A stretch of 64,000 nucleotides of DNA from Flammeovirgaceae bacterium UBA5585 (GTDB lineage Bacteria; Bacteroidota; Bacteroidia; Cytophagales; Cyclobacteriaceae): positions 186,304 to 250,303 of the forward strand of contig DILT01000019.1 in the NCBI GenBank assembly GCA_002425185.1, given 5' to 3'. Position numbers and translations under genes: made by a program. The notes below the pieces were generated by a model. It did no database searches, was not told the origin of the DNA, and saw only the letters and a list, made by a program, of their open reading frames with translations. This document shows positions 24,175 to 32,303 of the stretch, piece after piece (within the stretch, counting starts at the first letter, position 1; each line of letters opens with the position of its first letter).

Positions 24175-24879
24175 TCAAGAAAGAGTAATAATGGCAACAA
24201 TACCAGAAATCAAGAGCATTAGTAATTGAACCCAGAACGCCAGAACTTCGTGTGGCTCTTCTGGATGAATCTTCGTACAATGACCGGAAAGCCTTTTTAT
24301 ACCAACGCAAACAAGGTTACTTGAATAGTAATTCAGAGAAACAAAACACTTGAATAACAAGTTAATCAAAATTGAGACAGCACAAACTATTGTAAAAACA
24401 AGAAAAATAGCAGAGGTTAGTTTTATTATTACAAGTTTCGCCTCATCAGAAAGGCTTTCATAGGTCGGGCCAGTTATATCTCCCGGCTTCATATTGGGAA
24501 AAACGTATGCCCCTGTTCCAAAAACCAGAGTGGGCATAAACAATTTCCTGAAAATACCATTCGTTTTTTCATTGGCTGTCAGAAAGAATGACTGTGGTAT
24601 TAAAAAGTAAAGGGCAACAATAAAGTACAAACATCCCACATTAAGATACCATGTTGTATTCTGACCAAAATACTCTCGCAGTATATTGTCGGTCATGATG
24701 TAATCAATTGAAAGCCAAACAAGAACATATCTCAAACGCTTTTTTAACTCCTCCACGTCTGAATAGTTAACGACATTAAACAATCGTCTTGACCAGGGAT
24801 TGACAATTGATGTCTTCTGATAAACTTTCAAATATTTATCAATCAAGAAAATTACAGTGAATATAACTACAGTAATCAT
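24175..24879 (-). CDS. Unknown integral membrane protein
   Basis: I do not recognise this protein. From Met at 24879 it has 234 residues (the frame extends to 24918). About four or five hydrophobic helices are visible, including MITVVIFTVIFLI at the start, a pair near the middle (WYLNVGCLYFIVALYFLIP and LFMPTLVFGTGAYVFP), one near LTSAIFLVFTIVCAVSILINLLF, and one at the C-terminus. It faces the end of the particle-like cluster with only 22 bp between stop codons. Its base composition is lower in GC than the cluster, suggesting a separate origin. It may be an unrelated gene. Confidence 0.55.
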   Translation of the reverse strand: MITVVIFTVIFLIDKYLKVYQKTSIVNPWSRRLFNVVNYSDVEELKKRLRYVLVWLSIDYIMTDNILREYFGQNTTWYLNVGCLYFIVALYFLIPQSFFLTANEKTNGIFRKLFMPTLVFGTGAYVFPNMKPGDITGPTYESLSDEAKLVIIKLTSAIFLVFTIVCAVSILINLLFKCFVSLNYYSSNLVCVGIKRLSGHCTKIHPEEPHEVLAFWVQLLMLLISGIVAIITLS

Positions 24880-25017
24880 TGCTCTAAAATAGCAAAAATA
24901 GACCAAGTCTATATCCACTTAGCACAAACTGACTAAAGGGCTCACAACTTTGTAAAAAAAGATTATTGACGATTTCTACAAAAATTGAATAATCTGTGCA
25001 GTAACTTTAAATCTTGG

Positions 25018-25025
25018 TATATTTG
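25018..25025 (+). promoter_or_regulatory. -7 promoter element upstream of gcvT
   Basis: TATATTTG is a perfect TAnnTTTG element, with TCTG (24993-24996) 21 bp upstream as a weak -33 match. Transcription would start near 25031 and cross the two alternative hairpins before gcvT. The rest of 24919-25017 shows no gene. Confidence 0.5.
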
Positions 25026-25043
25026 GTTCGAAATTTTACCGGT

Positions 25044-25090
25044 CAGGCCGACAACTTGTAAGGCCCTGGCCTTTCGGTCAGGGATTTTTA
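25044..25090 (+). promoter_or_regulatory. Attenuator-like leader with two exclusive hairpins before gcvT
   Basis: Hairpin A pairs CAGGCC (25044-25049) with GGCCCTG (25062-25068) around ACAA/TTGT. Hairpin B pairs CCCTGGCC (25064-25071) with CGGTCAGGG (25075-25083) and is followed by ATTTTTA, the form of an intrinsic terminator. A and B share bases 25064-25068, so only one can form. This is the layout of transcription attenuation; the signal is unknown and it does not match the glycine riboswitch by eye. Alternatively B terminates a short upstream RNA. Confidence 0.45.
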
Positions 25091-25112
25091 TTAAACCATT
25101 ACTTAATCCACT

Positions 25113-26195
25113 ATGGACATCAAACAAATTCCCCTTAACGATTTACATGTAAAACTAGGTGCCAAAATGGTTCCTTTTGCCGGCTTCAATATGCCGGTGC
25201 GCTACTCCTCCGATATTGAAGAGCACATGACCGTACGAAATGGGGTGGGTGTTTTTGATGTATCGCATATGGGCGAGTTTACGGTGAAAGGCCCTAAGGC
25301 GCTCGATTTAATTCAACGTGTTACCAGCAATGATGCTTCCAAACTGGCGGATGGCCAGGCGCAATACTCCTGCCTGCCGAATGACAAAGGCGGTGTTGTG
25401 GATGACCTGATCGTGTATAAAATCAAGGATGAAGACTACCTGTTGGTGGTAAATGCGGGGAATATTGATAAAGACTGGAACTGGATCAGTCAACACAACA
25501 CGCAAGGCGCTGAGCTGAAAAATATTTCGGATAATATCTGTTTGTTTGCCGTGCAAGGGCCAAAGGCGGTGAGTACATTACAAAAGTTAACCAAAACGGA
25601 TTTAAGCTCTATCAAATACTACCACTTTGCAGTTGGTGAATTTGCGGGCGTACCTGATGTGATCATGTCGAACACGGGCTACACTGGTGCGGGTGGCTTT
25701 GAAATTTATGTTCATAAGAATCACGCTGAAAAAATATGGCATGCCATTTTTGATGCAGGAAAGGAATTTGATATTAAACCGATTGGATTAGGCGCACGCG
25801 ATACCCTTCGTTTAGAGATGGGCTTTTGTCTGTACGGCAACGACATTGATGACACCACTTCACCGCTTGAGGCCGGTCTGGGATGGATTACAAAGTTTAC
25901 GAAAGATTTCACCAACGCAACCAACATCAAAAAACAAAAAGATGAAGGCGTAAAGAAAAAATTAGTAGGCTTTAAAATGGTTGATAAGGGCATCCCACGC
26001 CACGACTATTTAATTAAAGATGCTACAGGAAACACCATTGGAAAAGTAACATCCGGAACTATGTCCCCTATGTTGGGGATTGGTATTGGTTTAGGATATG
26101 TTACGACAGAACTGTCATCGCCCGGAAGTGAGGTCTTTATTGACGTAAGAGGAAGATCGCTAAAAGCCGAGGTGTGCAAACCCCCCTTCGTCTGA
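25113..26195 (+). CDS. gcvT: Aminomethyltransferase, glycine cleavage system T protein
   Basis: A 360-residue GcvT that takes the aminomethyl group from lipoyl H-protein and transfers the methylene unit to tetrahydrofolate, releasing ammonia. Family stretches are clear: KMVPFAGFNMPVRYS, VFDVSHMGEFTVKGPKAL, MSNTGYTGAGGFEIY, LGARDTLRLEMGFCLYGNDID and DTTSPLEAGLGW. Length is normal. It is read after an attenuator-like leader. The other glycine cleavage genes are not in this window, so it stands apart from them. Confidence 0.95.
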   Translation: MDIKQIPLNDLHVKLGAKMVPFAGFNMPVRYSSDIEEHMTVRNGVGVFDVSHMGEFTVKGPKALDLIQRVTSNDASKLADGQAQYSCLPNDKGGVVDDLIVYKIKDEDYLLVVNAGNIDKDWNWISQHNTQGAELKNISDNICLFAVQGPKAVSTLQKLTKTDLSSIKYYHFAVGEFAGVPDVIMSNTGYTGAGGFEIYVHKNHAEKIWHAIFDAGKEFDIKPIGLGARDTLRLEMGFCLYGNDIDDTTSPLEAGLGWITKFTKDFTNATNIKKQKDEGVKKKLVGFKMVDKGIPRHDYLIKDATGNTIGKVTSGTMSPMLGIGIGLGYVTTELSSPGSEVFIDVRGRSLKAEVCKPPFV

Positions 26196-26226
26196 ACCTT
26201 GATTGGTGTGATGCCTTTGATTCCTT

Positions 26227-26622
26227 ATGATAAAACCTGAATACAAATATTCCGAGCTTACCGGAAAAATCATTGGTTGTGCCATGGAAGTTCATAACAT
26301 CTTAGGCAATGGATTTCAGGAAGTAATTTATCAACGAGCTTTAAGCTTAGAGTTCACACTACAAAACATTGCACACGAACGTGAATATGAAATGCCCATT
26401 TTTTACAAAGAAAATCATATTGGCACACGTAGGGTCGATTTTTTGGTGGAGAACAAAATAAGTGTAGAGTTAAAAGCACTCATTACACTAGAACCTGTTC
26501 ACCTTGCACAAGCCATTAATTATTTAGAGGCATATAATCTGGAAGTAGGTTTACTCATCAATTTTGGTAACACAAAACTTGAATTTCATCGTCTTCAGAA
26601 TAAGAAATTCATTCCATCATGA
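26227..26622 (+). CDS. GxxExxY family protein
   Basis: 131 residues of the GxxExxY family, named for its conserved motif, here GNGFQEVIYQRAL (Gly-x-x-x-Glu-x-x-Tyr). A PD-(D/E)XK nuclease-like core is suggested by RVDFLVENKISVELKA. Members are common as short dispersed genes in Bacteroidota and their function is unknown. It sits between gcvT and comB, 31 bp after the former, and looks like an insertion into that pair. Confidence 0.85.
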   Translation: MIKPEYKYSELTGKIIGCAMEVHNILGNGFQEVIYQRALSLEFTLQNIAHEREYEMPIFYKENHIGTRRVDFLVENKISVELKALITLEPVHLAQAINYLEAYNLEVGLLINFGNTKLEFHRLQNKKFIPS

Positions 26623-26659
26623 TTATTATCAATATCAATCAAATCAAAGTTCTGACAAT

Positions 26660-27364
26660 ATGAAGACTATTGATGTTTGTCTTAGTCCGGATTTAATGCA
26701 CCTGTACCCTGTACATGACCGGGTGGTTGTAGTGGTGGATATTCTCAGGGCCACATCGTGCATGGTTACAGCTTTAGCTCACGGTGTGAAAAGCATCAGG
26801 CCATTTGCCAACCTGGAAGAATGCAGGGCCATGAAGACAAAAGGTTACTATACTGCCGGTGAACGCAACGGTGAAAAAGTTGATGGGTTTGATTTTGGTA
26901 ATTCCCCTTTTGAGTACATGGCGGATAACCTGAAAGGACAAAAAATTGCTTTTACCACAACCAACGGCACGCAGGCAATTGCCAAATCGCATGGGGCAAA
27001 GGAAATCATTATAGGGTCATTCCTTAATCTTTCGGCTGTTACAGGGTATTTAAAAGGGGGAAAAGACAGTGTGCTGGTGGTGTGTGCCGCGTGGAAAGGA
27101 AAAGTAAACTTAGAAGACACACTGTTCGCGGGTGCACTGGTAGAAAATCTGAAAGATCACGTTGAACCAGATTGTGACGCACCTTTAGCTGCGCAGCGAC
27201 TGTACAACCTGGCTAAGAATGATATGGTATCGTTTTTAAAAGACTCCAGTCATGTAAAGCGACTGAACCGGCTGAATATTCATAAGGACATTGAGTTTTG
27301 TCTAACACCCGATCAATATTCTGTTACACCAAGGTTAATTGGAAATGACTTAAGGTTGCTCTAA
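26660..27364 (+). CDS. comB: 2-phosphosulfolactate phosphatase family protein (ComB)
   Basis: A ComB-family phosphatase, known from coenzyme M synthesis where it dephosphorylates 2-phosphosulfolactate; in bacteria without coenzyme M the family serves sulfolactate or related metabolism. Signatures include VVVVDILRATSCMVTALAHG, GERNGEKVDGFDFGNSPFEY and FTTTNGTQAI. I start at MKTIDVCLSP (26660); the frame runs further upstream through the end of the previous gene. 234 residues, normal length. Its 3' end overlaps the opposite Hint-protein gene by 15 bp. Confidence 0.88.
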   Translation: MKTIDVCLSPDLMHLYPVHDRVVVVVDILRATSCMVTALAHGVKSIRPFANLEECRAMKTKGYYTAGERNGEKVDGFDFGNSPFEYMADNLKGQKIAFTTTNGTQAIAKSHGAKEIIIGSFLNLSAVTGYLKGGKDSVLVVCAAWKGKVNLEDTLFAGALVENLKDHVEPDCDAPLAAQRLYNLAKNDMVSFLKDSSHVKRLNRLNIHKDIEFCLTPDQYSVTPRLIGNDLRLL

Positions 27365-28630
27365 GACTTTGATGCGATTAGGTGGAGCCGCACCCCATTT
27401 AGAGTATCCAATTGAGGTCAATAAACCGTTTGAAAGAAAAGGGAGGTCAGTTGACGTATGAACTATGGAGTATGTAAAGTGAATTCCCTTGACGTTCACT
27501 ATTTCACGCACAAAAGCTCCTTTAATTTCGCCATTATTAATAAATGCCAGAGTCGTTCCGGAAACAAGTTTAACACAGCCTGTTTTATTAATTGGTTTAA
27601 CGACCGCCCATTCACCACCAATAGTGAGTAATGGATGGTCGTCTGTTAACCGGATTACACCTTCATCCAGCCAGATTTCCACCAAGTTATTGTGAGGTAC
27701 CACAGCTACATTTAATACTTGGCTATTTACAACCTCTTTTGAATTTGGATCCACAGAAATTATCCAATCCCCTTCTTTCAGTTCTTCAATAGACCTTGTT
27801 GTGCCATCTGACATCGAAATTTCCGTAGATGCCTCCAGGCATAGATGTCCTTCGCCATTAAACTCAAATTCGCTCAATGCTACATCATCATACTTTGCAC
27901 CCGGATAAACATCAATGATTTCAAATTTCAGTATAAAATTCACTCCTGATCTAGAGAAGACGCGCCCGAGATCAAAAGTTTGGTATTCCAGCGTATCCAA
28001 CAATTCAAGATATGCATAAGGAATATTATCAACATATAGCTTTAAGGTCTTTACTCTTCCATTATCATTCCAAAGTTGTCTACTTCTACTATAGCCATTT
28101 AAAATTGTTAACGTATTGACAACGGTATAAGGCCCATAATAGCCCTTGCCCGGAAATTCAATAGAAACGGATTCTCCAATCCCATTTCCTTCAACTCCTT
28201 CACACCATGCACCATTGTCACTGAAAAGATTTGCAGCCTCATAGTTTGCTTTGCCAGAAGGACTCAAGACAGAAGAAGCCCATATGCGCGTTGGGCCAAA
28301 TAATTCCATCCAACTCTCAGGTCCATCCTCAACATCATTTTCAACTTCAACAACTTCATCATTACCCTTTGATTTAATCAGAGGCTCTTCACGAAATATA
28401 AATTTTTTGTAACCAAAAAATGGTCTTATGTAGTATAAACCATCGTTAGCTACGATAGCTTTAGATGGCACTCGTCTGGTTGTATCAATATCAAATTGAA
28501 AAACATCTTGGGCCTGATGGCTGGCTTCAGTGTTCTCAGAAGTAGCTTCATTCCGCTTTACGGAACATGCTGAAAGGAGTCCGGCACAAAGCCATACATA
28601 AATAATTTCGCTTCTCGTTACATTAACCAT
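27350..28630 (-). CDS. Lipoprotein with NADase-type glycan-binding and Hint domains
   Basis: From MVNVTRSEII (28630) the protein begins with a lipoprotein signal (VWLCAGLLSAC). The first half contains a discoidin-like, NADase-type glycan-binding domain (ASSVLSPSGKANYEAANLFSDNGAWCEGVEGNGIGE ... LKLYVDNIPYAYLELLDTLEYQTFDL, given in parts). The second half is a Hint (intein/hedgehog-like) module: it opens with a cysteine in HLCLEASTEISMSDGTTRSI, has the TxxH block as TDDHPLLT and ends in FLSNGLLTS. Such modules cleave or splice themselves or anchor the protein. The C-terminus beyond is short, so the Hint end is unusual: there is little to splice on. It overlaps convergent comB. Confidence 0.65.
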   Translation of the reverse strand: MVNVTRSEIIYVWLCAGLLSACSVKRNEATSENTEASHQAQDVFQFDIDTTRRVPSKAIVANDGLYYIRPFFGYKKFIFREEPLIKSKGNDEVVEVENDVEDGPESWMELFGPTRIWASSVLSPSGKANYEAANLFSDNGAWCEGVEGNGIGESVSIEFPGKGYYGPYTVVNTLTILNGYSRSRQLWNDNGRVKTLKLYVDNIPYAYLELLDTLEYQTFDLGRVFSRSGVNFILKFEIIDVYPGAKYDDVALSEFEFNGEGHLCLEASTEISMSDGTTRSIEELKEGDWIISVDPNSKEVVNSQVLNVAVVPHNNLVEIWLDEGVIRLTDDHPLLTIGGEWAVVKPINKTGCVKLVSGTTLAFINNGEIKGAFVREIVNVKGIHFTYSIVHTSTDLPFLSNGLLTSIGYSKWGAAPPNRIKVLEQP

Positions 28631-28643
28631 AATTACATTAAAG

Positions 28644-29531
28644 CTAATGACAATCATTTGTCAATTCATCATAATACCGGCTTCCATTCAAGTAAATACC
28701 TGTTCCTTTATTTCCCTGCCCGTATTGAATTCGAAGCTCAGCCCGTGATCCATCCTGACTAATCAGAATCAGTGTTCCACTATCTCCCTGGCCTTGTGCC
28801 TGCCATCGTCCGTAATCGGTAGAATTCAATGAACCGGTTCCGCTAACCCCTCCTGAATATGTTCGTTTCTTTCGTGCATAGGAACCGTCTGAACATAGCG
28901 TTATGAAATCAGAGTCACTGAAATCGCCCTGTGTGTAATAAAACTTTAACGATTTCCGCTTCAGGTATTCGCTCCAGGGTTGGGAAATACCAGCCGCTGC
29001 CGTGTTAGTTGTTTGCACAACCGGTTTTGTAAACGACATGCTATGCAATAACTGACTTGCACCCTGCTTGCCGCGCTCCAAAGCCGTAGGCAGTGCAATC
29101 ACAATGCATCCAACACCAATTCCATAATCACCCAGTCTTGCTTCTACAAATCCTTTCATCTCCTGCGTTACACCATCCACACGATAATTGCCCCACCAGC
29201 GTTTTCCTTCCTTTTTTACCAATCCAATTGGTGAAATGGAAATACCGCCATCAATCGGTATTTGTTTTTGCAATTCGCTAAACACACTTTGCTCATCCAT
29301 CTCACTTGCGGTAACAATCAAGGTAATTTCATTGGAAGCCTCTGCCAGCACCATGACGGATGAACCTTGCGGCACACCTCCCATCCAACCCGAAGGAATG
29401 GTAAACGAAATACCGAGTGATGATATCTTAAGCAGGGTATTGCCTTGATATTGCACATCTTCGCTGAGTTCAGTTTGGGCAGCTGAAACAAGTGATACAC
29501 AAAACAGAGCAATAAGAGTGTTTTGCTTCAT
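28644..29531 (-). CDS. Exported protein of unknown function
   Basis: Starting at MKQNTLIALFCVSLVSAAQ (29531), which gives a signal peptide, the mature part is about 275 residues. An N-terminal region (LGISFTIPSGWMGGVPQGSSVMVLAEASNEITLIV) resembles a domain found in Bacteroidota exported proteins next to surface lipoproteins. The C-terminal part repeats short strands with many G, S and T, ending ELRIQYGQGNKGTGIYLNGSRYYDEL, which recalls a beta-roll or lipocalin-like barrel. I cannot name the family. It runs in the same direction as the Hint lipoprotein, ending 13 bp before that start, so the two are probably co-transcribed. Confidence 0.6.
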   Translation of the reverse strand: MKQNTLIALFCVSLVSAAQTELSEDVQYQGNTLLKISSLGISFTIPSGWMGGVPQGSSVMVLAEASNEITLIVTASEMDEQSVFSELQKQIPIDGGISISPIGLVKKEGKRWWGNYRVDGVTQEMKGFVEARLGDYGIGVGCIVIALPTALERGKQGASQLLHSMSFTKPVVQTTNTAAAGISQPWSEYLKRKSLKFYYTQGDFSDSDFITLCSDGSYARKKRTYSGGVSGTGSLNSTDYGRWQAQGQGDSGTLILISQDGSRAELRIQYGQGNKGTGIYLNGSRYYDELTNDCH

Positions 29532-29573
29532 GAGTTGAAGGTACAAAACACAAAAGGGCAAGCCAATAAAAAA

Positions 29574-29903
29574 TTAAGTTTTAAGCTTTGGATTCTGTCG
29601 ATGTCGGTCTTTATCGCGCGTATTCTTCTTTTCAAGGTTTTTCTGAAACGCTTCGGTAAGATTTACACCCGTTTGGTTAGCCAAGCAAAGCAATACCCAC
29701 AGCACATCGGCCATTTCATCACCCAGGTCTTTGTTCTTGTCACTTTCCTTTTCGGATTGCTCACCATACCTGCGAGCGATGATGCGCGCCAGCTCCCCTA
29801 CTTCTTCAGTAAGCATAGCCATGTTGGTGAGTTCGTTGAAATAACGGACGCCCACGGTTTTAATCCATTGGTCGACTTGTTGCTGAGCTTGATTGATAGT
29901 CAT
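29574..29903 (-). CDS. MazG-like nucleotide pyrophosphohydrolase
   Basis: 109 residues of the all-alpha NTP pyrophosphohydrolase (MazG/YpjD) fold. The metal-binding pattern is EEVGELARIIARR followed by DEMADVLWVLLCLAN, which supplies the expected EExxE and ExxD-like acidic residues. Such enzymes remove pyrophosphate from non-canonical or excess nucleotides. Soluble, cytoplasmic. The reading frame fits the family's usual length for the single-domain type. Confidence 0.85.
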   Translation of the reverse strand: MTINQAQQQVDQWIKTVGVRYFNELTNMAMLTEEVGELARIIARRYGEQSEKESDKNKDLGDEMADVLWVLLCLANQTGVNLTEAFQKNLEKKNTRDKDRHRQNPKLKT

Positions 29904-29948
29904 GTTTGCCTGAGTCTAGGTTATTGAATTTATATCGTATCCTCTAAT

Positions 29949-30024
29949 AGTTGACAGTTGACATGGCATAATTGACAAAATTCCGATATAATGTTGTCAA
30001 CTTGATTATTGTTAACTGTCAACT
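29949..30024. repeat. Long inverted repeat between two minus-strand genes
   Basis: AGTTGACAGTT (29949-29959) and AACTGTCAACT (30014-30024) are perfect 11-bp complements 54 bp apart, with further pairing inside (GACA/TGTT). It lies between the MazG-like gene and ddpX. It may be a small mobile or REP-like repeat or a terminator for the upstream MazG gene; the inner bases show nothing else. Confidence 0.4.
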
Positions 30025-30026
30025 TA

Positions 30027-30695
30027 TTATTCAAGTTCTTCAAAATCAATATCCATTACTTCAAATTTCTGCCATCCGTTAAAATCGAAATGCCACCATT
30101 CTGAAGCATTGACTTTAAAGCCATGCTTGTGCATGACAGAAATAATCAGGTCGCGATTTTTTTTGATTACCGGATCTTTTACCGGGGTAGTTGGCCAGGC
30201 TTCTTTTTTGAACGAATCATATTCGGTGGGCATCTTCAATTCTTCACCAGTCTTTAAATCAACTAACGTCATGTCAATTGCGCAGCCACGATTATGCCGC
30301 GAACCTTTGTAGGGTGAGGCCACATACGTTGTATCGCGGTACACTTCATAAAATTTTACCGTAGCCGAATACGGACGGTACGCATCATACACTTTTATAC
30401 CCACTCCATGTTTCGAAAATTCTTCCTGTGCTTTTCTGAGTGCATCAGCTACGGGTTTGCGGGCATAGGCCCTGGAAAGATTATAGATTACTTCACCTGT
30501 AAAATTATTGGTAGTGGCATACCGAATGTCCAGCACAATTCCGGGAATAGCATTAGCCAGGTTAACGAGTTCTTTTTCAGGATTGGCTTTTACATGTTGC
30601 TGATACTGTTGAAGCGTAACTGGTGTGAGTCCGTATTTATACTGTGCCTGCAACAAAACCGGAAAGCAAACAAAAAGATACCATGCGTACTTCAT
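30027..30695 (-). CDS. ddpX: D-alanyl-D-alanine dipeptidase, VanX/DdpX type
   Basis: A zinc peptidase of the M15D family, 222 residues, with a signal peptide MKYAWYLFVCFPVLLQAQ. Zinc ligands and the catalytic base are seen in SRHNRGCAIDMTLVDL (His, Asp) and EWWHFDFNGW (Glu, His). It hydrolyses D-Ala-D-Ala dipeptide in the periplasm, recycling wall precursors. Its start overlaps the dtd stop codon region by 4 bp, so the two D-amino-acid genes are translationally linked. Confidence 0.88.
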   Translation of the reverse strand: MKYAWYLFVCFPVLLQAQYKYGLTPVTLQQYQQHVKANPEKELVNLANAIPGIVLDIRYATTNNFTGEVIYNLSRAYARKPVADALRKAQEEFSKHGVGIKVYDAYRPYSATVKFYEVYRDTTYVASPYKGSRHNRGCAIDMTLVDLKTGEELKMPTEYDSFKKEAWPTTPVKDPVIKKNRDLIISVMHKHGFKVNASEWWHFDFNGWQKFEVMDIDFEELE

Positions 30696-31144
30696 ACTTT
30701 ATTTTTTGTGTCGATAATTATCGTAACCGGGCCGTCATTAACCAATGCAACTTTCATATCCGCTCCGAATGATCCGGTATGCACTGGCTTTCCGAGCACC
30801 TCACCGATTACCTGAACAAATTTTTCATACATCGGAATGGCAAAATCGGGCTTGGATGCCTTTATGTACGAAGGCCGGTTTCCTTTCTTTGTGCTTGCAT
30901 GCAGTGTAAACTGACTCACTACCAGAATATCGCCACCATCATCTTTCACACTCACATTCATCACACCATCGGCATCGTTGAAGACACGCAGATTTAAAAT
31001 TTTATTCGCCAGCCACTCAATATCTTCATCGGTATCGGCATCTTCAATACCCAACAGTACCAGCAATCCTTTTTGGATGGAGGATTTAACAGACTTCTCA
31101 ATTTCAACTGTACAGGAAGAAACGCGCTGGATAACGGCTATCAT
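30692..31144 (-). CDS. dtd: D-aminoacyl-tRNA deacylase
   Basis: 150-residue Dtd homodimer that removes D-amino acids and glycine mischarged onto tRNA. The two family motifs are present: SQFTLHASTKKGNRPSY (SQFTL) and GPVTIIIDTK (a variant of the NxGPVT motif, here NDGPVTI). Cytoplasmic. Paired with ddpX, which sits right after it and also deals with D-amino acids. Confidence 0.95.
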   Translation of the reverse strand: MIAVIQRVSSCTVEIEKSVKSSIQKGLLVLLGIEDADTDEDIEWLANKILNLRVFNDADGVMNVSVKDDGGDILVVSQFTLHASTKKGNRPSYIKASKPDFAIPMYEKFVQVIGEVLGKPVHTGSFGADMKVALVNDGPVTIIIDTKNKV

Positions 31145-31160
31145 AATCCCAAAAGTAATA

Positions 31161-31193
31161 AAACCTTCAAGGTCTTTAGGACCTTGAAGGTTT
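31161..31193 (-). terminator. 14-bp perfect hairpin between S24 gene and dtd
   Basis: AAACCTTCAAGGTC (31161-31174) and GACCTTGAAGGTTT (31180-31193) pair over a 5-base loop. On the minus strand it follows the S24 repressor stop by 22 bp and is followed by a weak T-rich run, so it likely ends that transcript before dtd. Confidence 0.6.
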
Positions 31194-31215
31194 ATAGAAG
31201 GTTTAAAAATAAAAG

Positions 31216-31995
31216 TTAATGCTTTCTATTGAGCTGTACCTGTTCCTGAAGTCGGAGCACCTGCAAGGCAAGTTGGTCGGTTAGTGATGAGATCGTGCTG
31301 TCTCCTTCGGGAAGTTTGGACGAGTAGTAACCGCGAACACTCCAGATTTCGAGGACGTCCGTAGCCTCGATGGCATAGGGTTCATACTGCCGGTTATCTG
31401 AAACGAGTAGAAGTTTACTATTATCATCGTCAAACCGGAACATACGTTTGAATACAATGCCTTCCTGTTGTGTTACCAGAACATAGGGTTTCCCGTTTTT
31501 TACAGTATCCAGACTTTCCACATACTCACCAAACAAAACAGAGCCCGGCTGGATGGGCAGCATGGAGTCACCCTGAATTTCGAAAGCACGATACGTTTTA
31601 TTTTTTGGCAAAACCGGGAGGTTGATTTTCGGCAACTCGGCTATGAACTCCGGATCCTGGTAACCAGCCAGGTAACCAGCCGATGCCTTTTGTGAAACAA
31701 GTTCTACATTTTCTTTTCCTGAAGCATCAACGGTAATGGCCAGTACTTCTTTTGAAGACGATGAGGATTTCCATTCCTTTTCAGGAAGCTTGCTTAAGTC
31801 TTTACGGGTGAGCACATCCATACTCACTTTATAGATACCGGATACGTCCAACAGTACAGCCAGTGGTGGGGTTGCACGCTCTTCTTCATACGCACCGATA
31901 ACGGATTGCTTCAATCCAAGTTTTTCAGCGAACTGCTTTTGGGTGAGTTCGTGCTTTAGACGGAGGTGTTTTAGATTCTTATTGACGATATTCAT
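31216..31995 (-). CDS. XRE-type repressor with S24 (LexA-like) peptidase domain
   Basis: 259 residues. Residues 1-65 are a Cro/C1 helix-turn-helix (LRLKHELTQKQFAEKLGLKQSVIGAYEEERATPPL). The C-terminal half is a LexA/UmuD-like peptidase with Ser in QGDSMLPIQPG and Lys in GIVFKRMFRF, the self-cleavage dyad. Bacteroidota lack classic LexA in many cases and use such proteins for damage response. It lies 1.3 kb from dinB and dnaE2, which is consistent with it controlling them through the twin palindromes at 33251-33300. That link is inferred. A -7-like TATCTTTA lies just before the start. Confidence 0.85.
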   Translation of the reverse strand: MNIVNKNLKHLRLKHELTQKQFAEKLGLKQSVIGAYEEERATPPLAVLLDVSGIYKVSMDVLTRKDLSKLPEKEWKSSSSSKEVLAITVDASGKENVELVSQKASAGYLAGYQDPEFIAELPKINLPVLPKNKTYRAFEIQGDSMLPIQPGSVLFGEYVESLDTVKNGKPYVLVTQQEGIVFKRMFRFDDDNSKLLLVSDNRQYEPYAIEATDVLEIWSVRGYYSSKLPEGDSTISSLTDQLALQVLRLQEQVQLNRKH

Positions 31996-32022
31996 ATGCT
32001 ATAAAGATAGGAGTTGTGAGTA

Positions 32023-32191
32023 CCCGATGCTCGGGCAATTATACACATTGAAGTCCTTCGGACTTCCTGGTTGATAAAAATAAGCTGAAGCCCTTCGGGC
32101 TTCAATGTGCCCAACCACAAGTGAAACTCGTGGTTATGGAAAAAAATCCTGCACAACCCCTGAGGCCTTCCTGCCGGACAGGCAGGGGTTG
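32023..32191. repeat. REP-like hairpin cluster A
   Basis: Five short palindromes follow in a row: CCCGA/TCGGG (32023-32035), GAAGTCC-TTC-GGACTTC (32050-32066), GAAGCCC-TTC-GGGCTTC (32087-32103), AACCACAAGT-GAA-ACTCGTGGTT (32113-32135) and CAACCCCTG/CAGGGGTTG (32154-32191). Arms recur in clusters B and C on either side of the transposase. Confidence 0.65.
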
Positions 32192-32205
32192 AATGTCGTA
32201 GCGTA

Positions 32206-32298
32206 TTATAATAGATATCGCTCATCAAACTCAATCTCATGTTTCGTTAACAACGTCTTATACTCATCAACAAAGTCCGGATCTCTTGATTGCTCACG
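32206..32298 (-). pseudogene. 3'-end remnant of a second REP-type transposase
   Basis: On the minus strand, the 58 bp at 32215-32272 are nearly identical to the 3' end of the transposase at 32401. Translated, the remnant reads SRDPDFVDEYKTLLTKHEIEFDERYLL then a stop, against FIDEYRALLTKHEIEFDERYLL in the intact gene. Upstream of it only REP-like hairpins follow, so the rest of the gene has been lost. It indicates an older copy or a duplication of the element. Confidence 0.6.
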
Positions 32299-32303
32299 AT
32301 AAA

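Noticed and set aside
11941..24200. att sites as direct repeats flanking the cluster
   Set aside because: I compared the sequence just outside both ends and found no shared direct repeat; a larger-scale comparison with an empty site was not possible.
25021..25045. tRNA gene from the GGTTCGAA stretch
   Set aside because: No acceptor stem, D-arm or anticodon arm can be folded around it.
25018..25112. Glycine riboswitch before gcvT
   Set aside because: The leader is only about 80 bases and does not show the paired aptamer arrangement or conserved blocks of the glycine class.
30692..31144. Toxin role for the D-amino-acid pair (dtd/ddpX)
   Set aside because: Both match ordinary housekeeping families with intact motifs.
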